64,000 bases of DNA from Sphingomonas sp. AOB5 (GCF_029433115.1 NZ_JARNTV010000007.1:1-64000); one strand, 5' to 3'. Positions 47,614 through 56,864 are shown, numbered from the stretch's first letter. The notes: generated by a model not told the origin, from the sequence alone. Translations and numbers: made by a program.

Positions 47614-48981
47614 ATGTCCCTACCCATCGTCGCCATCATCGGCCGCCCGAATGTCGGCAAATCCACGCTGTTCAACCGGCTGGTCGGCAAGCGCCTTGCG
47701 CTGGTCGACGACCAGCCCGGCGTGACGCGCGACCGCCGCGAAGGCGATGCGAACCTGCTGGGGCTGGAATTCCGTATCATCGATACTGCCGGGTTCGAGG
47801 ATGAGGACGCACAGACCCTGCCGGGGCGGATGCGCATCCAGACCCAGGCGGCGGTGAACGAAGCCGATGTCGCGCTGTTCGTGGTGGATTCCCGCGCCGG
47901 GGTGACTCCGCTGGACGAGGAGATCGGCCGCTGGCTGCGCTCGTCCGATACGCCGGTGGTGGTGCTGGCCAACAAGGCCGAGGGCAAGGCGGGCGAGACC
48001 GGCGTGATCGAGGCGATGGCGCTGGGCTTTGGCGATCCGATCCCGTTCTCGGCCGAGCATGGCGAGGGTATGGCCGATCTGTTCTCCGCACTGCTGCCGC
48101 ATATCGAGCGCGAGGAGATCGAGGTCGAGGAGGAGGATCCCGATGCTCCCGGCGCGCCGCTGAAATTCGCGGTGGTGGGGCGGCCGAATGCGGGCAAGTC
48201 CACTTTGGTCAACAAGCTGCTGGGCGAGGACCGGATGATCACCGGTCCGGAAGCCGGGATCACCCGCGATTCGATTTCGGTCGACTGGGAGTGGGAAAGT
48301 CCGGAAGGGCCGCTTCCCGTGCGCCTGATCGACACGGCCGGGCTGCGCAAGAAGGCGCGGGTCGAAGAGAAATTGGAGAAGCTGTCGGTCGCCGACACGC
48401 TGCGCTCGATCGACTTTGCCGAAGTGGTGGTGCTGCTGCTCGATGCGACGCGCGGGCTGGAAGTGCAGGACCTCAAGATCGCCGATCGCGTGCTGCAGGA
48501 AGGCCGCGCGCTGATCATCGCGGTGAATAAGTGGGACGTGGCCGAAAATGCCTCCAGCCTGTTCAACGGGATCAAGGGCGCGCTGGAGGAAGGACTGTCT
48601 CAGGCCAAGGGCATTCCGGTGCTGACCGTGTCGGCGGCGACCGGCAAGGGTCTGGACGTGCTGATGAAGGTGGCGTTCGAGACGCGTGAGGCATGGTCGC
48701 GGCGCATTTCGACCGGCCAGCTCAACCGCTGGTTCGAACGTGCGATCGAAGCCAATCCGCCGCCCGCGCCGGGGGGCAAGCGGATCAAGCCGCGCTACGT
48801 CACCCAGATCAAGTCGCGCCCGCCCAGCTTCGTGTTGTTCGGCACGCGCGTCGATCTGCTGCCGACCAGCTATCAGCGCTATCTGGTCAACAGCCTGCGC
48901 CGGGAGTTCGATTTCGGCGCGGTGCCGGTGCGGTTCACGATGCGGGCGCCGAAGAATCCGTTCGACCACGACAAGAACTGA
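47614..48981 (+). CDS. der: Ribosome biogenesis GTPase Der
   Basis: 455 residues with two tandem GTPase domains: GRPNVGKST near residue 10 and GRPNAGKST near residue 189, each with a DTAG motif (IIDTAGFEDE and LIDTAGLRKK). A KH-like C-terminal domain follows. It is needed for 50S assembly. It overlaps the TusA-like gene by one nt. Confidence 0.97.
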   Translation: MSLPIVAIIGRPNVGKSTLFNRLVGKRLALVDDQPGVTRDRREGDANLLGLEFRIIDTAGFEDEDAQTLPGRMRIQTQAAVNEADVALFVVDSRAGVTPLDEEIGRWLRSSDTPVVVLANKAEGKAGETGVIEAMALGFGDPIPFSAEHGEGMADLFSALLPHIEREEIEVEEEDPDAPGAPLKFAVVGRPNAGKSTLVNKLLGEDRMITGPEAGITRDSISVDWEWESPEGPLPVRLIDTAGLRKKARVEEKLEKLSVADTLRSIDFAEVVVLLLDATRGLEVQDLKIADRVLQEGRALIIAVNKWDVAENASSLFNGIKGALEEGLSQAKGIPVLTVSAATGKGLDVLMKVAFETREAWSRRISTGQLNRWFERAIEANPPPAPGGKRIKPRYVTQIKSRPPSFVLFGTRVDLLPTSYQRYLVNSLRREFDFGAVPVRFTMRAPKNPFDHDKN

Positions 48982-49190
48982 TGATCGAGATCGATGCCCG
49001 CGGCATGCGCTGTCCTTGGCCGGCGATCCGCCTGGCCAAGGCGCTGCGAGAACATCCGGGCAGGGCGATCGAGATATTGGCCGACGATCCTGCCGCACCG
49101 CGAGAACTTGCGCTGATTGCAGAAAATGCAGGTGTAAGGCTGCAAGATGCTGAAGGCGACGGAAACCATCGTTTCCGCGTCATCCCCTAG
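48981..49190 (+). CDS. TusA-family sulfur carrier-like protein
   Basis: 69 residues. The motif DARGMRCPWPAIRLAKAL carries the catalytic Cys11 in the CPxP context of the TusA/SirA family. E. coli TusA relays sulfur to TusBCD for tRNA 2-thiolation. This member has only the short domain and may deliver sulfur elsewhere. It starts at the der stop codon, suggesting co-translation. Confidence 0.87.
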   Translation: MIEIDARGMRCPWPAIRLAKALREHPGRAIEILADDPAAPRELALIAENAGVRLQDAEGDGNHRFRVIP

Positions 49191-49265
49191 ATCTACATCA
49201 ACTTGCTGTTTACTTACGCAGCCTAAAGCTCGGCTGTACCTTCGGTGGTGCGGAGTGAGTATAGC

Positions 49266-49679
49266 ATGTCGAGTGCGAGTGATCCGCTGGTGAACTGGGA
49301 CGCGTTTTCAAATGCGCGTGCGGAGCTTGGCGCCAATTTCGTGCGTATTCTCGGTTACTTCCGGGAAGACGGCGTGAAATCGGTCTCGCAGATCGAAGAC
49401 GCGATGCGTTCGCAGAACGCCGCCGCGATGGTGCTTCCCGCACATACGCTGAAGGGCGAATCACGCCAGTTCGGCGCCGATCCGCTGGCCGAAATCGCCG
49501 AAATGATCGAAGCGATCGCGCGCGACTGCGTGGAGAGCCGCGACACGCCCAGCCCGGCACTGGAACATGTCGTGCAACTGCGTCCGCTGTTCGAATCCAC
49601 GCTGGCGCTGCTCGAGCGCGAAGCGAACCCGCTGGTGGCACGCAAGCCCACCGCATTCGGACGCCGCCCGGCCTTCTAA
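49266..49679 (+). CDS. Stand-alone Hpt domain phosphotransfer protein
   Basis: 137 residues forming a four-helix bundle with the phosphorylatable His60 in PAHTLKGESRQFGA, the signature of histidine phosphotransfer domains. It has no receiver or kinase domain. Such proteins shuttle phosphate between a kinase and response regulator. The ATG at 49266 is preferred to a GTG at 49245. Its partners are not adjacent. Confidence 0.85.
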   Translation: MSSASDPLVNWDAFSNARAELGANFVRILGYFREDGVKSVSQIEDAMRSQNAAAMVLPAHTLKGESRQFGADPLAEIAEMIEAIARDCVESRDTPSPALEHVVQLRPLFESTLALLEREANPLVARKPTAFGRRPAF

Positions 49680-49705
49680 TTTCGGTTCAACAGAGCTGAA
49701 ACAGC

Positions 49706-49750
49706 ACGGCACCGGCCCGCTCCCCTATCCGGGGAGCGGGCCGGTGCCGT
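49706..49750. repeat. Perfect 20 bp palindrome, copy of an extragenic repeat
   Basis: ACGGCACCGGCCCGCTCCCC (49706-49725) pairs perfectly with 49731-49750 around TATCC. The first arm shares 19 nt with the repeat at 5599-5617. It lies between the convergent Hpt and bfr genes, so it could act as a bidirectional terminator or RNA-stabilising element, but no T tract follows. Confidence 0.75.
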
Positions 49751-49774
49751 ATCGGCGAAGCTGCAGGGAAAGGC

Positions 49775-50260
49775 TTACGCCTCTTCCTCGACCGACCGGC
49801 TGTTGAGCTGGACGTAATTCTCGATCCCCATGCGCTCGATCATCTCGAACTGGGTTTCCAGCGTGTCGATATGCTCTTCCTCGCTGTCGAGGATCTGGCG
49901 GAACAGGTCGCGGCTGACATAGTCGCGCACCTTCTCCGAATGCTCGATCGCGTCCTTCAGGACGGCGACGGCTTCATATTCGAGATCCAGATCGGCCTTG
50001 AGCACTTCGGCGACGGTCTCGCCGATGCGCAGGCGGCCGAGCAGCTGGAAATTGGGCAGGCCGTCGAGGAACAGGATGCGCTCGGCAACCTGGTCGGCAT
50101 GCTTCATCTCGTCGATCGATTCGTGACGCTCGAACGCGGCGAGCTTCTTCACGCCCCAGTGATCGTACATGCGGTAATGCAGCCAATACTGGTTGATCGC
50201 GGTGAGCTCGTTCTTGAGCACCTCGTTCAGAAATTCGAGGACCTTCGGATCGCCCTTCAT
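49775..50260 (-). CDS. bfr: Bacterioferritin
   Basis: 161 residues, a four-helix ferritin. Ferroxidase ligands are all present: Glu18, Glu51, His54, Glu94, Glu127, His130, and Met52 supplies the axial haem ligand. It stores iron as a 24-mer cage. bfd, for its electron-donor ferredoxin, lies just upstream on the same strand, and a palindrome sits between them. Confidence 0.96.
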   Translation of the reverse strand: MKGDPKVLEFLNEVLKNELTAINQYWLHYRMYDHWGVKKLAAFERHESIDEMKHADQVAERILFLDGLPNFQLLGRLRIGETVAEVLKADLDLEYEAVAVLKDAIEHSEKVRDYVSRDLFRQILDSEEEHIDTLETQFEMIERMGIENYVQLNSRSVEEEA

Positions 50261-50299
50261 GACGCTGTTTCCCTGCTTGTTACAGGCAGGTGTTTAGCC

Positions 50300-50320
50300 C
50301 TGTTCGGGAGTTCCGAACAG
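50300..50320 (-). promoter_or_regulatory. Palindrome in the bfd-bfr spacer (possible operator)
   Basis: A perfect inverted repeat CTGTTCGG-N5-CCGAACAG, 40 nt before the bfr start. On the minus strand TTGACT precedes it directly, but no good -10 is found at 17 nt. It could be an operator, or an mRNA hairpin controlling bfr relative to bfd. Confidence 0.5.
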
Positions 50321-50363
50321 TCAAAAAATGGCGGATTTCCGTGGGTTTCGCTAGTTGCGAGTG

Positions 50364-50534
50364 TTACGCAGCAGCACGTTCGGAATTGATAATCTCTCGC
50401 GCGAACGGGACGCACTGGCCGCATTTCGGCTGGAGGCCAAGGGCGCGATAGGCCTGGCAAGCGCTGCGCGCGCCGTCACGTGCGGCCGCGCGCACATCGC
50501 GTTCCTTGATTGCATTGCAAACGCAAACGACCAT
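50364..50534 (-). CDS. bfd: Bacterioferritin-associated ferredoxin
   Basis: 56 residues, a [2Fe-2S] protein with ligands Cys4, Cys6, Cys38 and Cys41 (CVC near the N-terminus, CGQC later). It donates electrons to bacterioferritin to release iron. The GAGGGT ribosome-binding site supports the ATG at 50534, with a longer in-frame ATG at 50558 less likely. It is co-directional with bfr. Confidence 0.92.
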   Translation of the reverse strand: MVVCVCNAIKERDVRAAARDGARSACQAYRALGLQPKCGQCVPFAREIINSERAAA

Positions 50535-50560
50535 CAGACCCTCGAACTCTCGCTGCACCC

Positions 50561-50612
50561 ACTATGGGGATATTGAGACTGATTCGCAACGGCTATTGCG
50601 TATCGCTCGCAA
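50561..50612 (-). promoter_or_regulatory. bfd promoter with Fur-box-like sites
   Basis: Minus-strand TTGCGA (50584-50589) and CATAGT (50561-50566) are 17 nt apart. Over the -35 box lies TATTGAGACTGATTCGCAA (50571-50589, plus strand), which resembles the alphaproteobacterial Fur site. A second, partly matching copy lies at 50594-50612 (13 of 19 identities). Iron repression of bfd is expected in many bacteria, so this is a plausible Fur site. Confidence 0.6.
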
Positions 50613-50651
50613 GAGATGAAGAATCGGTTCGTCGCAAAAATTTGCCCGGAA

Positions 50652-51914
50652 TCAGTCGCTCGCAGCCGCCGCGCCGCGAATCGGCTGGAAGCTGAGCCGT
50701 GACAGGCTCCGCCACAGCCATTCGAGCGGGCCATAGCGGAAATGGGCCAGCCACGGCTTCGACCAGAGCAGCATCAGCGTCCACACCGCGAACACCACCA
50801 GATAGAGCTGCGCGCGGCCGAGATAGCCGAACCAGCCCAGTCCATAGCCATAGAAGAAGGTGGTGCAGATCAGGCTGGTGGTCAGATAGTTGGTGAAGGC
50901 CATCCGTCCCGTCGCTGCGATGCGGCTGGTGAGGGCGCCGCCCGGCCGCGCCAGCAGGATGATGAGGCTGGCCCAGCCAACGATCATGAAGGGCCGGAAG
51001 ATGCTGGTCAGCGTCATCGATCCCAGCACGACCGAGAACAGGCTGAAATCGGCATTCAACTGATAGGCAGCCAGTGCGGCATAGGCAGGGATACCGATGC
51101 CGAAGCCCAGCCATAGTGCTTTGCGATAGCCGGCGCGGGTCCATTCCCCGCGCAACAGCCCGCTCTTCAGCCCGGCCATGCCGAACAGCATATAGGCGAG
51201 GGTCTCGAAGCCCACGAACATCGTTTGCGCCAGCGGCCCCAGCGGATTCTCGCGCAGCCGCTCCGCCACGATTCCTGCATAGTTGCCGCGATAGATCGCC
51301 AGTTCCTTCGCGATCTCCGCAGCGGTGGGGATGCCGAACGTACGGTTGAACCCGGCCAGGTTCTTGGCGGCCTCCGCTGCGTCCTTGCCTTCGCCCGCAG
51401 CTGCGATCTGGAGGAAATGGATGCCGACCGGCAGCATCGCCATCACCAGCAACTGGACGACCAGCAGCAGCACGCCCAGGACGATCAGCCTGCTGGGCCG
51501 CATCCGGCGGCAGAAAAAGGCGATCATGCCGACCAGCGCGTAATGGCCCAATATGTCGCCGAACCAGACCAGCCACAGATGGGCCAGGCCGAACAGCAGC
51601 AGCCAGATCATTCGCATGTAATGGACCCTGGCCGGGCTCTCGCCCTTGGCTTCGGCCCGCTCGATCACCAGCAGGATCGACGCGCCGAACAGGAACGAGA
51701 ACAGGCCGCGCATTTTGCCGTCGAACAGCACGAAATTGGTAAGATAGACGGCCAGATCGATCCCCTCCGCACCGCCATAGGCGCGCGGATTGAAATAGGC
51801 GGCGATCGGCATGCCGAACGCCACGATGTTGAGCAGCAATATGCCCATCACGGCGACGCCGCGAACGGTGTCGAGCGATTGCAGGCGGGCGATGGGGGCT
51901 GCGGTGTCGCTCAT
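50652..51914 (-). CDS. DUF418 family membrane protein
   Basis: 420 residues with about ten transmembrane helices. The segment RLQSLDTVRGVAVMGILLLN near the N-terminus and the C-terminal DUF418 helix block (about residues 240-420, GRMAFTNYLTTSLICT) mark the YeiB-like family of unknown function. The ATG at 51914 overlaps the stop of the upstream gene by 4 nt, so the two are coupled. Confidence 0.85.
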   Translation of the reverse strand: MSDTAAPIARLQSLDTVRGVAVMGILLLNIVAFGMPIAAYFNPRAYGGAEGIDLAVYLTNFVLFDGKMRGLFSFLFGASILLVIERAEAKGESPARVHYMRMIWLLLFGLAHLWLVWFGDILGHYALVGMIAFFCRRMRPSRLIVLGVLLLVVQLLVMAMLPVGIHFLQIAAAGEGKDAAEAAKNLAGFNRTFGIPTAAEIAKELAIYRGNYAGIVAERLRENPLGPLAQTMFVGFETLAYMLFGMAGLKSGLLRGEWTRAGYRKALWLGFGIGIPAYAALAAYQLNADFSLFSVVLGSMTLTSIFRPFMIVGWASLIILLARPGGALTSRIAATGRMAFTNYLTTSLICTTFFYGYGLGWFGYLGRAQLYLVVFAVWTLMLLWSKPWLAHFRYGPLEWLWRSLSRLSFQPIRGAAAASD

Positions 51915-52360
51915 GCTTTGCGCGCCACCCACGCGATCGGCAGGCCGACAAGGAGGAGGTGGCACAGAAGCTGCGGCACGATCTGGACCGGCGTCGACGG
52001 CAACGGCATGCCGAAGCGCGCGGGCACCACGATCAGGTTCATCACCACATAGGTGCCCAGACCATAGAGCAGGCCCCAGAGCAGCCATTGCCGCTTGAGC
52101 GCCGGAATACGGTCCGCCGCGAGGACGAAGATCGCGGCCATGATCGCCATCAGCGTAAAGTGGACGGCGAGGCCGAGCGACGCGCCCTGCGCGCCCCATT
52201 TGGTGGCGCCGGGAAAGGGACCGGACGCGACGAAGCGCAGCATCGCCTCGACATCGCGGCCCTTGTTGAGCGTCATGCCGATCGCCGCGAGGATATCGAG
52301 TGTCCCCGCGATCAGCGTGGATACGATGATCCGCCGCCCCGTGCTCCAGCCACCCGCCAT
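51911..52360 (-). CDS. Four-helix membrane protein upstream of the DUF418 gene
   Basis: 149 residues with four predicted helices (about residues 10-30, 65-82, 93-112, 128-146). No family is recognised. It is coupled to the DUF418 gene (ATGA) and is probably a partner or a small membrane accessory. Confidence 0.72.
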   Translation of the reverse strand: MAGGWSTGRRIIVSTLIAGTLDILAAIGMTLNKGRDVEAMLRFVASGPFPGATKWGAQGASLGLAVHFTLMAIMAAIFVLAADRIPALKRQWLLWGLLYGLGTYVVMNLIVVPARFGMPLPSTPVQIVPQLLCHLLLVGLPIAWVARKA

Positions 52361-52391
52361 GCCTGCCCCCTCGCGTATTTCGCGGGCGAAG

Positions 52392-53066
52392 CTACAGCCA
52401 GCTTGCGATCTGCTCCAGCGACTTCTTTTTCAGCGCATGCGCGGGGACGGTCGCGTCCTCTGCGGCATGACCGGTGACGATGATCATCATCGGCTTTTCA
52501 TGCGCGGGCCGCTGGCAGATGCGGTTGAGGAACTTCATCGGATTGGGCGTGTGGGTCAGCGTGGCGAGACCCGCCTCGTGCAGCGCGGTCAGCAGCATGC
52601 CGCAGGCGATCCCGACACTTTCGGGAACATAATAGTTCTGCATGTCGGTCACCGCGTCGATCCCGCCGCGGCGCTGCGCGAACACCACGATCAGCCAGGG
52701 TGCGGTTTCGAGATAGGGCTTGTCCGCATTGGTGCCGAGCGGACCGATAGCGTCGAGCCATTCCTTGCTCGCGCGGCCGCCATAGAAGCTGCGTTCCTCC
52801 TCCTCGGCGGCGACGCGTATCGCCAGCTTGGCGCCGGGCGAGGAGATCGCGGCGAAATGCCAGGGCTGGTGATTGGCGCCGCTGGGTGCGGTGCCCGCGG
52901 TGAGGATCGCGGCTTCGATCACTTCGCGCGGCACGTCCCTGTCGCTGAAGCTGCGGCAACTGTGCCGGGTACGCATCGTCTCCAGAAAGGCCTCGGCCCG
53001 CGCAAGCCGCTCCATGTCAGTGCACTCCGGATATGGGCGCCAGGGTAAAGCGTCGGGATCGGGCAT
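52392..53066 (-). CDS. Nitroreductase family FMN oxidoreductase
   Basis: 224 residues with the nitroreductase pattern: TMRTRHSCRSFSDRDVPREVI at the N-terminus (FMN-binding Arg), TAPSGANHQPWHF and the later GIACGMLLTALHEAGL helix. These enzymes reduce nitro, quinone or related acceptors with NAD(P)H; related members act on pyrimidine or iodotyrosine substrates. The true substrate is unknown. It appears to be a single gene between two unrelated ones. Confidence 0.87.
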   Translation of the reverse strand: MPDPDALPWRPYPECTDMERLARAEAFLETMRTRHSCRSFSDRDVPREVIEAAILTAGTAPSGANHQPWHFAAISSPGAKLAIRVAAEEEERSFYGGRASKEWLDAIGPLGTNADKPYLETAPWLIVVFAQRRGGIDAVTDMQNYYVPESVGIACGMLLTALHEAGLATLTHTPNPMKFLNRICQRPAHEKPMMIIVTGHAAEDATVPAHALKKKSLEQIASWL

Positions 53067-53098
53067 GGTTCCGATGTAAAATCTTTTTCCTTAACAAC

Positions 53099-53506
53099 CT
53101 AGCGGTGGCTTTTGCGGAGGACGAGTTTCAACCCCGACCAGACCGCATCGACCGCACAAACCTTCACATCGACCAACCCGGTCGGCAGCACGACCTCGCG
53201 GATCACATCCTCGGTGATGTCGGTGGGGACCTTCGACGCCTTTTTGGGCCAGGAGACCCAGATGAAGCCATCCGGCGCGATCAGCACGCGCAGTGCGGCG
53301 ATCAGCCGCTCGAGCTCGGTGCGCTCCTTGACGAAGATATGCGCGGCCTGGGTGCCGTCCGAGGCGACCGCGAGTTCCTCGATGCCGATCTCCTGCGGAT
53401 CGATCTCGGCGCGGACGCTGTCGGGCAGGTCGTGGAACCAGATGCGAAGGCCGGGGACCAGCCCCAGCTTCTTGGCGAGCGGCGTACCGGAATAGCCTTC
53501 GGGCAT
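53099..53506 (-). CDS. DUF3052 family protein
   Basis: 135 residues starting MPEGYSGTPLAKKLGLVPG, the family hallmark, with predicted alpha/beta character and IWVSWPKK in the second half. The family has no known function. GGAGGAGG upstream gives a strong start. It lies 52 nt downstream of purL on the same strand and may be co-transcribed with it. Confidence 0.85.
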   Translation of the reverse strand: MPEGYSGTPLAKKLGLVPGLRIWFHDLPDSVRAEIDPQEIGIEELAVASDGTQAAHIFVKERTELERLIAALRVLIAPDGFIWVSWPKKASKVPTDITEDVIREVVLPTGLVDVKVCAVDAVWSGLKLVLRKSHR

Positions 53507-53558
53507 CGGAATCCTCCTCCCGACACCCTATCCCCTCCGCCATCCCGGCGAAAGGGCA

Positions 53559-55778
53559 TCAAGCCAGCGCGGCGTCGTCGCCCATCAGCGCGGGGAAGAA
53601 GCCTTCGTGCGCGGCCCGCAGGTCGGCGATCGACACCGTCCAGTCGCCTTCGTCCAGCTCGAAGATCAGCCGGTCCTTGATGACGCGGCCCAGCGGATCG
53701 GCGGGGACGTCGGCGGCATGCGCGGCGGCCATGAAGTCCGCCAGGCAGGTGTCGCACACCGTGACGACGTACAGGCCCTGATCCTCGCCGAAGAAGCTGC
53801 CCGCCACGCCGAACGGCTGCGGCTCGTTGACCAGCACGCCAAGGTTCGACGCCAGCGCCATTTCGGCCAGCGTCACCGCGAGGCCACCGTCCGACACGTC
53901 GTGGCAGGCGGTGATCGAGCCGTTCTGGATCATCTTGCGGATGAAGTCGCCGGTGCGGCGCTCGGCGGCGAGATCGACCGGGGGCGGGGGGCCATCCTCG
54001 CGCCCATGGACTTCGCGCAGCCAGATCGATTGGCCGAGGTCGCCGCCGCGCTCGCCGATGGCGAGGACGGTGTCGCCCGGGTTCTTGAAGGCGATGGTCG
54101 CGGACTTGGTATAGTCCGCCATCAGACCGAGGCCGCCGATTGCCGGGGTGGGCAGGATCGCGGAGCCGCCGCCAGTGGCCTTCGACTCATTGTAGAGCGA
54201 GACGTTGCCCGACACGATCGGGAAGTCGAGCGCGATGCACGCCTGCGACATGCCATCGAGGCAGCCGACGATCTGGCCCATGATCTCCGGGCGCTGCGGG
54301 TTGGCGAAGTTGAGGCAGTTGGTCACCGCGAGCGGCGTCGCGCCGACACTGGTGAGGTTGCGCCATGCTTCGGCCACCGCCTGCTTCCCGCCCTCGACCG
54401 GATCGGCGAAGCAGTAGCGCGGCGTGCAATCGGTGGTGATCGCGAGGCCCTTTTGCGTGTCGTGCACGCGGACCACTGCGGCGTCGCCGCCTGGGCGCTG
54501 GACGGTGTCGGCGCCGACCATGTGGTCATATTGCTCCCAGATCCAGCGGCGGCTGGCGATGTCGGGCGAACCCATCAGCTTGACCAGATCGCCGCTCAGG
54601 TCGGTCGTCTCGGGCACATCGGTCAGCTCCGCGCGCTTGGGCGTGGGCACATGCGGGCGGTCGTAGAGCGGCGCTTCGTCGGCGAGCGGGGCGAGGGGGA
54701 TATCGGCGACAGTATCGCCCTTCCACTTCAGCACCATTCGGCCGGTATCGGTGACATGGCCGATCACCGCGAAATCCAGTTCCCACTTCTCGAAGATCGC
54801 CTTGGCGAAAGCCTCGCGGCCGGGCTTGAGCACCATGAGCATGCGCTCCTGGCTCTCGCTCAGCATCATCTCGTAGGGCGTCATGCCGGTTTCGCGCTGG
54901 GGCACGTCGTCCATGATCAGCTCGATGCCGACACCGCCCTTGCTGGCCATCTCGACCGACGAGCTGGTGAGGCCAGCGGCGCCCATGTCCTGGATCGCGA
55001 CGATGGCGTCGGAGGACATGAGTTCGAGGCAGGCTTCGATCAGCAGCTTCTCGGTGAAGGGGTCGCCGACCTGGACGGTGGGGCGCTTCTCCTCCGAATC
55101 CTCGCCGAAGTCCGCGCTCGCCATCGTGGCGCCATGGATGCCGTCGCGGCCGGTCTTGGAGCCGACATAGACGATCGGGTTCCCCACGCCGCTCGCGGCC
55201 GAATAGAAGATCTTGTCGGTATCGGCGACGCCGACGGTCATCGCGTTGACCAGAATGTTGCCGTCATAGGCGGGGTGGAAATTCACCTCGCCGCCCACGG
55301 TCGGCACGCCGACGCAATTGCCATAGCCGCCGATGCCATGGACCACGCCCGCGATCAGATGGCGCATCTTGGGATGATCGGGCCGGCCGAAGCGTAGCGC
55401 ATTCATGTTCGCCACCGGGCGCGCGCCCATGGTGAACACGTCGCGCAGGATGCCGCCCACCCCGGTCGCTGCGCCCTGATAGGGCTCGATGTACGACGGG
55501 TGGTTGTGGCTCTCCATCTTGAAGATCGCCGCCTGACCGTCGCCGATATCGACCACGCCGGCATTCTCGCCCGGGCCGCAGATGACCTGCGGGCCGGTGG
55601 TCGGCAGCTTCTTCAGGTGGATGCGGCTCGACTTGTAGCTGCAATGCTCGGACCACATGACCGAGAAGATGCCGAGTTCGGTCAGGTTCGGCTCGCGCCC
55701 CATGGCGTGCAGGACGCGCTCATATTCCTCGGGGGACAGGCCGTGTTCGGCGACGATCTCGGGCGTGATCTGGCTCAT
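53559..55778 (-). CDS. purL: Phosphoribosylformylglycinamidine synthase, PurL subunit
   Basis: 739 residues. It is the small (PurSQL-type) form without the glutaminase domain, so purS and purQ must lie elsewhere. The active-site segments [12 protein letters not shown] (His45) and SHNHPS (91-95) are present, with the ATP-binding regions of both repeated halves ([26 protein letters not shown]). It acts in step four of purine synthesis, downstream in the same pathway as guaA. Confidence 0.97.
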   Translation of the reverse strand: MSQITPEIVAEHGLSPEEYERVLHAMGREPNLTELGIFSVMWSEHCSYKSSRIHLKKLPTTGPQVICGPGENAGVVDIGDGQAAIFKMESHNHPSYIEPYQGAATGVGGILRDVFTMGARPVANMNALRFGRPDHPKMRHLIAGVVHGIGGYGNCVGVPTVGGEVNFHPAYDGNILVNAMTVGVADTDKIFYSAASGVGNPIVYVGSKTGRDGIHGATMASADFGEDSEEKRPTVQVGDPFTEKLLIEACLELMSSDAIVAIQDMGAAGLTSSSVEMASKGGVGIELIMDDVPQRETGMTPYEMMLSESQERMLMVLKPGREAFAKAIFEKWELDFAVIGHVTDTGRMVLKWKGDTVADIPLAPLADEAPLYDRPHVPTPKRAELTDVPETTDLSGDLVKLMGSPDIASRRWIWEQYDHMVGADTVQRPGGDAAVVRVHDTQKGLAITTDCTPRYCFADPVEGGKQAVAEAWRNLTSVGATPLAVTNCLNFANPQRPEIMGQIVGCLDGMSQACIALDFPIVSGNVSLYNESKATGGGSAILPTPAIGGLGLMADYTKSATIAFKNPGDTVLAIGERGGDLGQSIWLREVHGREDGPPPPVDLAAERRTGDFIRKMIQNGSITACHDVSDGGLAVTLAEMALASNLGVLVNEPQPFGVAGSFFGEDQGLYVVTVCDTCLADFMAAAHAADVPADPLGRVIKDRLIFELDEGDWTVSIADLRAAHEGFFPALMGDDAALA

Positions 55779-55866
55779 GTCCGGTGCCCTTAGCGAGGGC
55801 CGCGGCGTTCGTCACCCCGTCTGGGCGATAACCGGTCGTTAACGACGCGAGAGGCAGTAGAGCGGC

Positions 55867-56289
55867 ATGGGAATGTCGCTGCCTCGCAACCTGAACATTG
55901 CCACGCCGCGCTGGATCGCGCCCGGGCACGACGACCTGCCCGATCTTCCCGCCGGGCTGGCTTCGGCCTGGCGATGCGACCTATCCGACGAAAGCCTGAC
56001 CTGGAGCGCCGGCGTGTTCGACCTGTTCGGCATTCCGCAGGGCGCGAAGGTCGATCGGCGCGAAGCGGTGGCGATGTATTGCGAGGAATCGCGCGGGCTG
56101 CTCGGGCGGCTTCGCTCTCACGCCATCGCGACGTGCGGCAGCTTCACCTTCGAGGCGCAGATCCGGCGGCTGAACGGCGAACTGCGGTGGATGCGCGTGA
56201 CTGCGGACGTCGCCCTCAGCAATGGCCGCGCGCGCCACCTCTACGGCACGAAGCAGGACATCACCGCGGAGATGACCGCGGCCGGGTGA
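55867..56289 (+). CDS. PAS-domain protein
   Basis: 140 residues, essentially one PAS fold (about residues 30-135). The core pattern WRCDLSDESLTWSAGVFDLFGIP and the FEAQIRRLNGELRWMRVTADVAL strand set match the PAS_3 type. No output domain is present, so it may act by protein interaction. ATG 55867 or 55873 are both possible. It is divergent from purL and overlaps or abuts the next gene. Confidence 0.8.
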   Translation: MGMSLPRNLNIATPRWIAPGHDDLPDLPAGLASAWRCDLSDESLTWSAGVFDLFGIPQGAKVDRREAVAMYCEESRGLLGRLRSHAIATCGSFTFEAQIRRLNGELRWMRVTADVALSNGRARHLYGTKQDITAEMTAAG

Positions 56290-56342
56290 CGGTCTTGGAA
56301 CCCCGCCCCTCGGGTGTTAGCCTCGTTGTGGAGGCGATGCGG

Positions 56343-56864
56343 ATGGGGTGGATCGAGGACAGGTTCCGGCGAAAGTTCGAACGACGCCCTGAGGGCTATC
56401 TGTATCGCCAGTCCGACCGCGAAGTGATCTTGACCCGCGAAGAGGTGGAGGATTTGGTCGCCGAGTGGCGGCGCTATTGGCACAGCCCGATCCTGTGGGG
56501 CGGCTGGATGTTGTTCGGTATCGTGTTGCCGTTCATCGCGATCACAGCCGATCTGGAACATCGCGATCTGGCGATCATCGCCGGCGGGTTGGCGAACGTC
56601 GTGCCGGTGGTGATGCTGGCCTATGCCTGGCGCGGGCCGACCGAACTGGCGTTCACGCGCCCGTCTGTCGGACCCGGGCGCGGTGCGACGGGGGTGATCA
56701 CTGAGATAATCGGGTTCATGTTCGGATTGCTGCAGCTTGGCATGGTCGATGAGCGATCAGGCCTCTACCCATTACCGTATCTGACGTGGGGTCTTCTTTC
56801 GGCTTATACGGGGTTCCTCCTGCTCAAGCGGTTCATCCGGTGGCGGAAAGCGCGTGCGGCCTAG
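56343..56864 (+). CDS. Membrane protein, unknown function
   Basis: 173 residues. A basic N-terminal segment (GWIEDRFRRKFERRPEGYLYR) is followed by about four hydrophobic helices (near residues 50-70, 74-92, 112-130, 138-158). Starts upstream at GTG 56286 (GTGA overlap with the PAS gene), GTG 56328 and ATG 56337 are possible. I prefer ATG 56343 because GGAGG lies 8 nt before it. No family is recognised. Confidence 0.63.
   Translation: MGWIEDRFRRKFERRPEGYLYRQSDREVILTREEVEDLVAEWRRYWHSPILWGGWMLFGIVLPFIAITADLEHRDLAIIAGGLANVVPVVMLAYAWRGPTELAFTRPSVGPGRGATGVITEIIGFMFGLLQLGMVDERSGLYPLPYLTWGLLSAYTGFLLLKRFIRWRKARAA

Noticed and set aside
50300-50320. LexA box in the bfd-bfr spacer
   Set aside because: It contains two GTTC tracts 4 nt apart, not the GTTC-N7-GTTC spacing of alphaproteobacterial LexA sites; it is better described as a simple palindrome.
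53607-55397. 596-aa plus-strand frame over purL
   Set aside because: PurL on the minus strand is complete with catalytic motifs; this frame is a shadow.
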